Of a stretch of 12,210 nt of DNA, positions 1-8,253 are shown in pieces. Every line of letters begins with the position of its first letter. The stretch's first letter is position 1. The stretch covers positions 1-12,210 of the forward strand of contig JAKLQT010000131.1 of the NCBI GenBank assembly GCA_022013205.1. The letters run 5' to 3'. Below the pieces are notes generated by a model that was given only the letters and a program-made list of their open reading frames with translations, ran no database searches and was not told where the DNA came from. Origin of the DNA: Candidatus Omnitrophota bacterium. GTDB lineage: Bacteria > Omnitrophota > Gorgyraeia > B26-G9. Position numbers and translations under genes: made by a program.

Positions 1-146
1 ATGAGCCAAAATAGATTTTTCCAACTGCGTTTCGCATTACGTTAACAGTCTTAAATTAGTAAAAATTTCCCCCGTAACTCACCGGTTACATAACTGCCGA
101 AAACGGTTCAAAAGTATTTTTATCTATTGTTTTAGTTCGGTAACGA
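1..146. other. Left-edge non-coding region downstream of the glucan enzyme gene
   Basis: This is the 3' flank of the glucan enzyme gene. On the minus strand GTAAC-CGGTGA-GTTAC forms a 5-bp stem followed by G5, A3 and T5, a poor candidate terminator at about 66-92. A minus-strand ATG at 35-37 opens a frame that stays open to the window edge (MRNAVGKIYF...), but no ribosome-binding site precedes it. Nothing else was recognised. Confidence 0.3.
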
Positions 147-3100
147 TTATATTGAATGCTCTATAGAAAAATTAGTTTTATTTATAAGCATTGTTTTTTG
201 ACTCTTTAACAATTCATTCTGATCTTCGTCCGTAACGCTATGCCTAAAAGTCGTAGAACCAGAGTATCGTATACGCATATATGCCGCTAAATTCATCGCC
301 ACACTCCATGCCTGGTCAGAACATCCCCGCGGCCAATGCGGATAGTTACCATCTCTTATTTCAGACACACTGCCTACCCCGGCAATACGAAGATGTTCTT
401 CTAACGGCGCGAAATAGGGCAGCACATATCGGATACTTTCTTCCGAATAATCATGCGCGATAACATAAGCCAGTGCCCAATCACCGAAAAGATGCGGCCA
501 TACCGTGCCGTTGTGATAGGCCTGTTTACGCTGCGTATCCTCGTCACCTTCATAATATCCGCGATAAGGAAATTGGCTGCTTGAAGCAGTGTCCTCGGAT
601 AATGTCCGGATTCCTCCGGGAACGAGCAGTTTTCTTTTCACGATATCGACTACTTTTTTCTGCCGTTCTTTTGAAAGAATACCATAAGGCGAAAGTACGG
701 TAATAAGCTGGTTCGGCCGGAAAGCAATATCCTGCCTGCCTTCACCTGGAGCTTTGCCTTTTTCACATTCTATAACATCGGCAAGATATCCCCCCTCTCG
801 ATCAATCCAGAAATATTTATTGAAGTTATCTTTTACCTCTAGAGCAATATTTTTGAACTCGGAAGATTTCGCCGCATCGCCCCGTTCTTCATAGATATCA
901 CCGAGAAATCGTAGAACATCATGCCAGCGCGCGTTGTTTTCTGCAGTATATCCCTGACGCGAAGTACAAGCCGGGTAATTTGTATCCATCCAGGTAAAAT
1001 GAGAAGGAGACCAGATAAGTTTGCTGTTTGCATCCATAGCTATGCCGTTCTCCGTACCTTTATAGTAGCCTCTCATAATCGATTCAATAATCTCTAAAAT
1101 CGTCCGTCCTCCGGCTGATTTTGTTAAGATATTTAGATCACCACTCTTTTCTAAATACATTTTCGCCAAGGTGCTAAAAGCTAAATCTTTTAATGATATT
1201 TCTTCTCCTCCGACATATTTTTCAGAAATAGAGATTAATTTCTCTAATACTGTCCTGTCCCCAGTTAATTCATCCAGGATCGCTTTGTCCCCGGTTTCAT
1301 CTATATAATTTTTGACGGAAAGCACATACAGCAGGGGGGCATCCACGGTATCCCAGTTTCCGGCGGTTTCACCGGTAATAATATTCGGAAGCATACCGTT
1401 TTTTTCAAACTTTCCGAATGCCATTAATAATCCTTTGGCGATATCATTCATGCCGGCCGACAACAATCCTTCAAAACACAAAAACGTGTCCCTGCCCCAA
1501 TCCGAGAACCAGGGATAACCGGCAATTACCGTATAAAACTCATCCCTTTTTGCCACAAACGGCCAGACTCCAGCAACCATTTTCTGGACAAAGGAATCTT
1601 TCCTGGCCTCTGGATTCTTTACTTTCGATATTCTTTGCTCTAAAAGATCAGCCCGCTCTTGTATGAGCGCCTCTACTTCTGCCTGCGAATAATCCGCCTC
1701 TTTAGTCAAGGCATCCACACAAGAGAAAATAAGGCTGCTGCTGTTATCTTTTCCCAAGGATAAAGGAATTGTAAAAAAACCCGGGCTATAAGCGTCATTA
1801 ACATTGTCCTGTCCACGCTCGCTTTCAATCGGATCCAGGCTGTAATGCCATTCCGAGGCATGCTGGTATGAGCCAGTCGCCGCTGTCATTTTTATTCCGT
1901 CAAATCCCGGATACCAATGTTTCCATTCGTCATTAACCGGATAAATTCTAAATCCCCTTCCGTCGATATTCCGATGTTTGCTGTTCCAGAATTCAACCGC
2001 GCCTTCCCAATGCTTTGCCGGTTCATGGTGATCTCTCATATTAATATCCGGCCGGACAAACAAAGTAATGTTTTCCACTCCGGCAGTCGCGGAAACAACT
2101 TTGTAATTAATTGCATACCTATTCTCTCCCTCTACCAGAGCTACTGATTTATCAATAACCACCTCTTCTTCCCCGTCTCTAAGAACAAACCTCCATCTCG
2201 GCAGGGGATAACGCGCGAAATTATCAAATGTTTCCATATCCAGATGAAATCCTTTTTCCTTTCCGTTGATCTTAATTACCGCGTCATCAACAGCTCCCCT
2301 AAAGATTATTTTCCGTTTCTCATCCGGAAAACCAGCTGAAAGGTTTGCCTGAAACCCGTCATATTTACTGGTAAAGCCGCTAACCTCTATCGCGCCATCC
2401 CACTGCTTTCGTTCAAGCGGCCTAACCGGCAGGCGTAAAATACTGCCTCTGCCATTGGCAAGTGTTACCGTGGAATAAGGGTATTGAGCGAAATCTTCTT
2501 TACTAAGCTGAAGCGCAAACTCGTTTAATTCACCCGGCTTACCCACTTCTTCCGCCTCCGGCAAAACCCGGAAGTGGTAATCCCTGGATTTTTCGCCACC
2601 AAATTCACTTTCGGTGAGCCAGAAAAATTTTAGCACATAACTGCCCGGTTTTAGCCCGAACAACATAGACACATGCTTTTCCCCTTCATCTACTGGAAAA
2701 GACGGAATAATATGTTCATTGCCCTGTTTATCTTTTACAAAAGCTATGAATGGTTTACCATTATCTAGATACAATACCTCCTTTGAATGCAGCATTATTT
2801 CTTTATTTTTATGTTCATCCCAATCCAAAGCGAAAAAAGCATTAAAACCTTCCGGTAAAAGAATTCGAAACATCCTTTCCATCTCCTCTTTCGTTTCTAT
2901 TTTTTCATCGTAGCGGTATTCACGAATCATTGTCTCAGCCGATAAACGCTTTGCCGGATCATCAATAACAGGAAGAAAATTTTGCCGCAGCCACTCCTGT
3001 ATCCGGTTTTCCACTCTTTCCTGGCGAAAAACACATACCTGCCCGGGAGCCAGATTATAATTAAATAATCCCGGGTTGCTTCTAACCTTTTCTTCCGTGA

Positions 3101-5450
3101 TTAGGTCTTTAAATATAATACTAACCGAAGGACCAACCTGAAATTCTTGAGCAGGGATAGAAACAGCTATCCTCTTTGGCTGTCTGCTGAAATTCGCCAT
3201 AATCAGCAAATTATTACCCTCATATGCCTTAGCCACGGAGACAAGGTGTTTATTATCATTATTAGGGATAACAATCATTTCCGAATGACTCACCGCCGGA
3301 TTATTCTCCCGTATTTCGATAAAAGCCTTAATCCATTTGGAAAAATCAACAGGGCCGATAGTTTCCGTGCCCCAGTGAGAAGAATCAACTACCCCATAAT
3401 TTTTTGTTTCTTTTTTTATCCGATCCGTGGTTCCAAATTCATCCAAGCTCAACAGTAGTGTTTCTATCTTTGGCCCCAGTAATTTAAGCGCAAAAAAAGC
3501 CGGCCCTATTAATTCCAAAAACTCCTGGACCTCTTCTTTCGGAGCATACCGGGAAAACTCTAATGAGGTATCGGTTAAGGATTCAAACATCTGCCAATAT
3601 TCCCTTGCCCAACGATAACTGTCATGAGTGTCCACCACTGTAAAGGCACGCCCGCGTGATATATTAGCTAGGTCAGCCAAAAAATCAGGCAACTTCTTTG
3701 GTTTCAGGTCTAAAATAAAGGCATATTGAAAAAACCCAAGCCTTTCAAAATTATCATACGCGTGCTTATCTCCGCCTAATTGTTCAATAACCGCGAGCAA
3801 GTCATTTTTCTGGAAATAATCCGCCAAACTATCCCACAAGGTTGTATCATAATATATACGCCGCGCATCATCAAAAAAAGAACCGCGTCCGTACATATGC
3901 GGCGCATCAATCCGCCATCCGCCGATACCTATCTCTTTTGCTTCTTCACCGAAAATTTCCCTAAATATTGTATCCCAATATTTAAACGGCCGCATTCGCG
4001 GATCTTCTCCTCCTGAGTCCACGTGAGTTTTAATCCAATGCTCATCCCATACGGCAAGATCTGTCCAAAACTGATCAGGAACGCCTCTATGCCCCGGGCT
4101 TTCTATCCCTCCATATATTGAAGAAGTAAAATAATCTTTATTAAAATACGCGTCTACACCGTTAATTGATTCATAATACGGCATATCTCCTAAAATAATT
4201 ATTCCTTTTTCATGACAAGACCTTAGAAATTTATAAAATTGTTCTAAATTTATAAATTGTTGATAAGCCGTATAGCCTTCAAAAAATTCATCCGTCATGT
4301 TTTCTACTTCAGCGGGATTAAACTGATTTATTCCAATATTATACAGACTTTGATGCTTTCTGAGTATTTCGAACCGCGCATATTGCTGTATTTGTTCTTT
4401 ACGCGAAAATTTCATAAACGCTTTTTTTCTTTTCTCATCAGCATATTTTTGAAAATTACGAAATTTGTCCGCGGGATAATCTCCTTTGTCTTCAACCGCG
4501 TCCCAATCAATAGACAGCCTGTTCTGCGCAAAAACCGACGTTGGCGCAAACGGACTTACTGTCGGGCCTTCTGCCAAAACTGAAAAAAATGGGGAAAGTA
4601 TGAATACATTTTTCCCGGTTTGATGGAACCTGTCGTCAACAAACCGCTTAATCCCGGTCCAGTCAGCTTTGTAACCACACAGCGTAACATCGTCTCTATA
4701 AATATAATATGGATGAAACTTTTCCGCTTTAAACCATTTAGGGGTTAAGAGGACTTGAACATAAATATCTGTTTCCCCTTTCTTCCCTTCAAGCCAAACC
4801 GGTTTTTTCTGATTCTTTGTTTTAGCTCTAAGGTTGAATTTATAATTACCGGCTTTTTCCGGTATTAGACTTACGCGCACAGAAAAGACCCCCGGGATTA
4901 TTTTACCCTTCTTATCGTATACCCTATTAATATCTTCAGCCGCGATATTTATATCATGCCAATAGGCCGTATCCATATTCGTATGTACCGCTACAGCAAG
5001 CTCATCTTTTACAAAATCCGCTTGGGGAGTGGTAACGATAATAACATCTAGTTCAATTTTATCGCCTAATCCTATCGCGACATTATCTCCAGGAACAAGA
5101 TTCATAATTATTTTTTCAATTTTCGGCGTTTTTGATGCGGGGCTTACATCTACCGCTCTTTTTAGTAAAACAGCACCTTCTTCTGTCCGCAAAAAATATC
5201 TAAGAAATCCATTCGGCTCCGTACTGCTGATACCCTCATTATTCTTATGTTGACTTAAGAGAATAGAATCACTTTGATAAAAATCTCTAACCTGAAATTG
5301 CTGAAGATGTATAGCCGGAGAAAGGCAACTGCTTTCTTTTAATAAAATAGCGGAGGTTATAGCTGCCTGGGAAAGACTTGAAGACAAAAATAGCTGAATT
5401 ATAATAAAAACAATAAATTTATGACAACCACTCTTTTTGATACAAAACAT
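147..5450 (-). CDS. Exported bifunctional glucan debranching-type enzyme: 4-alpha-glucanotransferase-like domain fused to amylo-alpha-1,6-glucosidase (GH133)
   Basis: This 1767-residue protein probably remodels and debranches alpha-glucans outside the cytoplasm. Residues 1-30 look like a signal peptide: Lys/His-rich start, hydrophobic IVFIIIQLFL, then SLSQAA. Residues about 105-235 are a beta-rich N-terminal module. Residues about 240-720 form a clan GH-H barrel with these motifs: GPTVSPFAPTSVFA near 295-308, GDMPYY at 421-426, GGWRIDAPH with nucleophile candidate Asp515, VIEQLG with acid/base candidate Glu556, and VVDTHD with Asp610. The first motif and GDMPYY look closer to GH77 (MalQ) than to typical GH13. 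Residues about 730-812 resemble the GH13 C-terminal beta domain. Residues about 815-970 are an unassigned beta-rich region. Residues about 1000-1730 match bacterial glycogen debranching enzymes, with GYPWFSDWGRDT (1311-1322), GTVWPHLFGDW and GSVSEIRDGNYPHWPRGC. Eukaryotic glycogen debranching enzyme pairs the same two activities. The start is the ATG with GGAAAA just upstream, a weak ribosome-binding site. The family call is strong; export and transferase specificity are inferred. Confidence 0.9.
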   Translation of the reverse strand: MFCIKKSGCHKFIVFIIIQLFLSSSLSQAAITSAILLKESSCLSPAIHLQQFQVRDFYQSDSILLSQHKNNEGISSTEPNGFLRYFLRTEEGAVLLKRAVDVSPASKTPKIEKIIMNLVPGDNVAIGLGDKIELDVIIVTTPQADFVKDELAVAVHTNMDTAYWHDINIAAEDINRVYDKKGKIIPGVFSVRVSLIPEKAGNYKFNLRAKTKNQKKPVWLEGKKGETDIYVQVLLTPKWFKAEKFHPYYIYRDDVTLCGYKADWTGIKRFVDDRFHQTGKNVFILSPFFSVLAEGPTVSPFAPTSVFAQNRLSIDWDAVEDKGDYPADKFRNFQKYADEKRKKAFMKFSRKEQIQQYARFEILRKHQSLYNIGINQFNPAEVENMTDEFFEGYTAYQQFINLEQFYKFLRSCHEKGIIILGDMPYYESINGVDAYFNKDYFTSSIYGGIESPGHRGVPDQFWTDLAVWDEHWIKTHVDSGGEDPRMRPFKYWDTIFREIFGEEAKEIGIGGWRIDAPHMYGRGSFFDDARRIYYDTTLWDSLADYFQKNDLLAVIEQLGGDKHAYDNFERLGFFQYAFILDLKPKKLPDFLADLANISRGRAFTVVDTHDSYRWAREYWQMFESLTDTSLEFSRYAPKEEVQEFLELIGPAFFALKLLGPKIETLLLSLDEFGTTDRIKKETKNYGVVDSSHWGTETIGPVDFSKWIKAFIEIRENNPAVSHSEMIVIPNNDNKHLVSVAKAYEGNNLLIMANFSRQPKRIAVSIPAQEFQVGPSVSIIFKDLITEEKVRSNPGLFNYNLAPGQVCVFRQERVENRIQEWLRQNFLPVIDDPAKRLSAETMIREYRYDEKIETKEEMERMFRILLPEGFNAFFALDWDEHKNKEIMLHSKEVLYLDNGKPFIAFVKDKQGNEHIIPSFPVDEGEKHVSMLFGLKPGSYVLKFFWLTESEFGGEKSRDYHFRVLPEAEEVGKPGELNEFALQLSKEDFAQYPYSTVTLANGRGSILRLPVRPLERKQWDGAIEVSGFTSKYDGFQANLSAGFPDEKRKIIFRGAVDDAVIKINGKEKGFHLDMETFDNFARYPLPRWRFVLRDGEEEVVIDKSVALVEGENRYAINYKVVSATAGVENITLFVRPDINMRDHHEPAKHWEGAVEFWNSKHRNIDGRGFRIYPVNDEWKHWYPGFDGIKMTAATGSYQHASEWHYSLDPIESERGQDNVNDAYSPGFFTIPLSLGKDNSSSLIFSCVDALTKEADYSQAEVEALIQERADLLEQRISKVKNPEARKDSFVQKMVAGVWPFVAKRDEFYTVIAGYPWFSDWGRDTFLCFEGLLSAGMNDIAKGLLMAFGKFEKNGMLPNIITGETAGNWDTVDAPLLYVLSVKNYIDETGDKAILDELTGDRTVLEKLISISEKYVGGEEISLKDLAFSTLAKMYLEKSGDLNILTKSAGGRTILEIIESIMRGYYKGTENGIAMDANSKLIWSPSHFTWMDTNYPACTSRQGYTAENNARWHDVLRFLGDIYEERGDAAKSSEFKNIALEVKDNFNKYFWIDREGGYLADVIECEKGKAPGEGRQDIAFRPNQLITVLSPYGILSKERQKKVVDIVKRKLLVPGGIRTLSEDTASSSQFPYRGYYEGDEDTQRKQAYHNGTVWPHLFGDWALAYVIAHDYSEESIRYVLPYFAPLEEHLRIAGVGSVSEIRDGNYPHWPRGCSDQAWSVAMNLAAYMRIRYSGSTTFRHSVTDEDQNELLKSQKTMLINKTNFSIEHSI

Positions 5451-5666
5451 TTTTCCGCGTTCTTTCTAATTTAACTGGTTACCTTAATTACTGTTAAGGA
5501 TAAAACAAAAGTGATAAAGTGTACCATATTAAGCAGTTTCTTTCAATAGCTTGTTAAAATTTATTTATTGTCAAAGTTTCTCTTTTATTCACAATAAGTT
5601 ACGATAATTGGATTGGGATATGTAAAGCGATAGCACAAAAACAGGTTAAAAACAAAAAAAGCAGAT
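5451..5666. other. Intergenic region between glmS and the glucan enzyme gene
   Basis: This 216-bp AT-rich gap holds the candidate promoter listed separately. Just after the glmS stop the minus strand reads GCTTTTTTTG, a T tract that could pair with CAAAAGC near the end of the glmS coding sequence (6 bp, about 19-nt loop). That is too weak to call an intrinsic terminator with confidence. No small ORF with a ribosome-binding site and no RNA gene was recognised here. Confidence 0.4.
5518..5546 (-). promoter_or_regulatory. Candidate sigma70-type promoter for the glucan enzyme gene
   Basis: On the minus strand TTGAAA (5541-5546) is followed by a 17-bp spacer and TACACT (5518-5523), preceded by TGG as in an extended -10 element. 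Transcription would start near 5511, giving a leader of about 60 nt before the ATG at 5450. A perfect TTGACA also lies further upstream (about 5567-5572), but no good -10 sits at the proper spacing from it. The prediction rests on sequence match only. Confidence 0.45.
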
Positions 5667-7640
5667 TTATTCCACAGTTACGCTTTTGGCGAGATTTCTC
5701 GGCTGGTCAACATCACAATTAAGGCCAACGGCAATATGATAGGCAAGCATCTGCAGCGGCAGGGCCACAAGCAGCGGTGAGAAAAACTCATCGATTTCAG
5801 GGATTTCAAGAACATAATTTGAATATTCCTTCTTTTGGATCTCCTTATCGCCTCTTGTGGCAATAGAAAGAACCGTGCCCTTACGCGCCTTTATTTCCCT
5901 GATATTTGACAGCATTTTTTCATACACTGCCGACTTTGTAGCTATACAAACAACTAAAGGAAACTCATCTATAAGCGCTATAGGCCCATGCTTCATCTCA
6001 CCCGCGGCATAACCTTCAGCGCTTATATAGGTTATTTCTTTTAATTTCAACGCCCCCTCCAGCGCGCTGGGGTAATTTACATTACGCCCTAAGTACAAAA
6101 AAGGAAAATCACCAAAACGCCGGCCGTACGCCGAGTGCGAAAGCCTTGCCCATTTTTCCGCAAACTCAAGCGCTTTTACAGGATCCTGAAACTGTACAAT
6201 CTCGTCTTCTAAAAACTTAAACTGCTCCGCAAGGCGATAATGATAGCGGTGCACATATTCATGAGCAACTTTTTTTACTCTTTTCTGATTTTTCAGTATA
6301 TCCCGCATAAGCGCGGGTATTTTTTTCATTTTACTTAAATAATTCAAAACGGTTTTATCCGCGATTGTTTTTTTTATTCCCGCCAGATATAAGCCAAGCA
6401 GATAAAAAGTCATCAACTGTGCCGTATATGCCTTAGTAGAAGCAACTGAAATCTCGGGCCCGGCAAGCGTATAGATAACCCCGTCTGATTCCCGGGCAAT
6501 TGAACTGCCTACAACATTGCAGAGCGAGAGTATCTTTGCCCCTTTTTCTTTTGCCGCGCGTAAACTGGCCAGCGTGTCCGCGGTCTCTCCGGACTGACTC
6601 ACCGGTATAATCAGCGTTCTGCCTTTTGTAATAATCTGCTCACGGTACCTGAATTCACTGGAGGTATCGACATTAATAGGGATCCGCAGCATTTTTTCTA
6701 AAATATATTTACCGCACAATCCGGCATGATACGCGGTTCCGCAGGCAACTATTTGTATATCAGTTATATTTTTAAGCTGAGCGCGCGATAGATTTAAATT
6801 TTCAAAAACAACCTGTTTTGATTTTATGCGATGCGTTAGAATTCGCCCAATTACCTGGGGCTGCTCCTCAATCTCTTTTATCATAAAATGCGCGAACCCC
6901 GCTTTTTCAGCACTATCGGTATTCCAGTTTATTCTTACCTTTTTCTTTTGGATTTCCCGGCACTTTGCATCAAATACCTTCACTTCATCTTTACTAATCC
7001 TGGCAATTTCATTGTTATCCAAATATATAATATCTCGGGTGCGGGAAAGTATAGCCGGCACATCAGAGGCAATGAAATTTTCCCCTTTTCCCAAGCCGAT
7101 AATAAGCGGACTATCTTTTCGAGCCGCGACAAGTACGTCCGGCTCATGCATACAAATAACACCCAAGGCAAAACTCCCCTTAAGACATCCTATTGCGCGG
7201 CATACAGCCTTAAGCAAATCGCCCTTGTAAAATTTTTCTACTAAATGGGCAGCCACTTCAGTATCTGTTTGTGATGAAAATCTGTGGCCGTCTTTTCTGA
7301 GCTGCTGTTTTAATTCATGGTGATTTTCAATAATGCCGTTATGTACGATAAGGAAATCGCGTGTATTGCCGTAATGTGGATGGGCATTTGCTTCATTCGG
7401 CTCGCCATGTGTTGCCCAGCGGGTATGGCCGATACCAAGATGCCCCGAAACATGGCGATTGATAAGGCAATCAGAGAGCGCCTTGAGCTTTCCTGCCTTT
7501 TTGAGAAGAAAAAGGCGTTTTCTTCTATCAACTATCGCGATCCCGGCTGAGTCATAACCTCTATATTCAAGACTGCGTAAACCTTCGATCAGTATTGTCG
7601 CAGCGTTCTTATCTCCGATATATCCTACAATCCCGCACAT
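5667..7640 (-). CDS. glmS: Glutamine--fructose-6-phosphate aminotransferase (isomerizing), with an insertion between the SIS domains
   Basis: GlmS makes glucosamine-6-phosphate from fructose-6-phosphate and glutamine, the first step toward UDP-GlcNAc, in the cytoplasm. The protein starts MCGIVGYIG, with the nucleophilic Cys2 of the glutaminase domain exposed after Met removal. HTRWATHG (72-79) and NGIIEN (101-106) complete the class II amidotransferase site. SIS domain 1 has VACGTAYHAG (298-307), SQSGETADT (348-356) and STKAYTAQ (401-408). SIS domain 2 has YLGRNVNYPSALEGALKLKE and GEMKHGPIALID, with His551 matching the catalytic histidine of E. coli GlmS. The C-terminal QPRNLAKSVTVE carries the conserved lysine (Lys652). 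At 657 residues it is longer than the usual roughly 600-610. The excess lies at about residues 463-510, rich in aromatic and charged residues, just before SIS2. GGAG 7 nt upstream supports the ATG. It follows the hepT remnant by 39 bp, leaving no room for a glmS ribozyme. Confidence 0.97.
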   Translation of the reverse strand: MCGIVGYIGDKNAATILIEGLRSLEYRGYDSAGIAIVDRRKRLFLLKKAGKLKALSDCLINRHVSGHLGIGHTRWATHGEPNEANAHPHYGNTRDFLIVHNGIIENHHELKQQLRKDGHRFSSQTDTEVAAHLVEKFYKGDLLKAVCRAIGCLKGSFALGVICMHEPDVLVAARKDSPLIIGLGKGENFIASDVPAILSRTRDIIYLDNNEIARISKDEVKVFDAKCREIQKKKVRINWNTDSAEKAGFAHFMIKEIEEQPQVIGRILTHRIKSKQVVFENLNLSRAQLKNITDIQIVACGTAYHAGLCGKYILEKMLRIPINVDTSSEFRYREQIITKGRTLIIPVSQSGETADTLASLRAAKEKGAKILSLCNVVGSSIARESDGVIYTLAGPEISVASTKAYTAQLMTFYLLGLYLAGIKKTIADKTVLNYLSKMKKIPALMRDILKNQKRVKKVAHEYVHRYHYRLAEQFKFLEDEIVQFQDPVKALEFAEKWARLSHSAYGRRFGDFPFLYLGRNVNYPSALEGALKLKEITYISAEGYAAGEMKHGPIALIDEFPLVVCIATKSAVYEKMLSNIREIKARKGTVLSIATRGDKEIQKKEYSNYVLEIPEIDEFFSPLLVALPLQMLAYHIAVGLNCDVDQPRNLAKSVTVE

Positions 7641-7679
7641 AAACTCTCCATGTGTATAATTTGAAAAATGTGTTTACAG

Positions 7680-7829
7680 TTATAGTTCTAAAAGGTTATA
7701 TTCAACTATGTCTTGAGCGCCGATATCTTTTAAAAAATCATCGCAAGGCATCTTACTGTAAGGAATGATTCTTTTTAAATGCTTGTCTATTTGTTCAATC
7801 CTGCTTGTAATAACATTTTTATCAACCAT
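7680..7829 (-). pseudogene. Truncated HepT-like (HEPN, DUF86 family) toxin remnant, 49 codons
   Basis: The short reading frame begins MVDKNVITSRIEQIDKHLKR and ends DIVEYNLLEL. This matches the start of HepT-family HEPN proteins, which usually run to about 130-140 residues. A stop follows where the family normally continues into the next helix, and neither other forward frame continues recognisably before glmS begins 39 bp later. The HEPN Rx4-6H ribonuclease motif lies in the C-terminal half of family members, so it is missing here and the product should not be an active toxin. The ribosome-binding site is still excellent: AAGGAGG 7 nt before the ATG. Its partner is the adjacent nucleotidyltransferase gene. 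The assignment rests on N-terminal similarity and operon context, so it is probable rather than certain. Confidence 0.65.
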
Positions 7830-7836
7830 AGCTATG

Positions 7837-7843
7837 CCTCCTT
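7837..7843 (-). promoter_or_regulatory. Strong Shine-Dalgarno of the hepT remnant
   Basis: AAGGAGG on the minus strand lies 7 nt before the ATG at 7829. It is the best ribosome-binding site in the window and supports this short reading frame as a once-real gene. In the inferred ancestral arrangement it lay inside the 3' end of the upstream nucleotidyltransferase gene. Confidence 0.7.
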
Positions 7844-7859
7844 TTTATCCTTAATATTC

Positions 7860-8213
7860 TTAACTACCGCAATAAAGCTGTGTCCTCATAAAGATAAAAA
7901 TTTCTGAAGTAATCTTTTTTAATCTCTCTTTGTCATTAATTAATACAGCTTTGCCTTTGGAAAAAGCCTTTAGGATAATTTCGCAAGAGGCCTCGTTTTG
8001 TAAAACCACATCTACCTTTCTTTTCAAAGCCAGCTCCAATTCCATAGCCAGATTTATCCTTTCAGAATGATCCAAAGACCCTCCTATCAGAATATCCACA
8101 TCGCTATTCGCAAGAGGCTTTCCCAGGACAGATCCAAATAAGAAAGCATAGTCTATATTTTTATATCCGGAAAGCGTATCTTTTATCTCTTTATCATATT
8201 TTACTATCGACAT
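7860..8213 (-). CDS. MntA-like minimal nucleotidyltransferase antitoxin, C-terminus altered by an apparent frameshift
   Basis: This 117-residue protein has the MNT signature: LFGSVLGKPLANSDVDILIG gives Gly27-Ser28 and the Asp38-x-Asp40 pair, and KVDVV supplies the third carboxylate, Asp68. In the MntA-HepT (type VII) system the MntA enzyme AMPylates and silences the HEPN toxin. The last residues after ERLKK read ITSEIFIFMRTQLYCGS, which does not look like the family. The adjacent frame instead reads DYFRNFYLYEDTALLR, then a TAG, then LRILRIKRRHSYG and a TGA at 7822-7824 that overlaps the hepT start. That suggests a one-base loss in the A6 run at 7915-7920 plus a nonsense change. The catalytic core is intact, so residual activity is possible. 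It lies 40 bp after nagA and 30 bp before hepT. The family call is firm; the decay is inferred from reading frames. Confidence 0.85.
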   Translation of the reverse strand: MSIVKYDKEIKDTLSGYKNIDYAFLFGSVLGKPLANSDVDILIGGSLDHSERINLAMELELALKRKVDVVLQNEASCEIILKAFSKGKAVLINDKERLKKITSEIFIFMRTQLYCGS

Positions 8214-8253
8214 TAATTATCCCACTCCAAAAAAAACATAAACAAATGAAACG

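Noticed and set aside
1..37. Start of another minus-strand gene (MRNAVGKIYF...) running off the left edge
   Set aside because: Only about 12 codons are visible, with no ribosome-binding site before the ATG. It may be real but cannot be supported.
66..92. Intrinsic terminator after the glucan enzyme gene
   Set aside because: The stem is only 5 bp, and a G5/A3 stretch separates it from the T run, so it is mentioned only in the left-edge entry.
6826..7244. Plus-strand open frames opposite glmS (118 and 134 codons)
   Set aside because: They overlap each other and lie wholly within the strongly supported glmS gene on the other strand; they have no family features.
7641..7679. Possible glmS ribozyme upstream of glmS
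   Set aside because: Only 39 bp separate the hepT remnant stop from the glmS ATG, too little for the ribozyme, and no matching core was seen.
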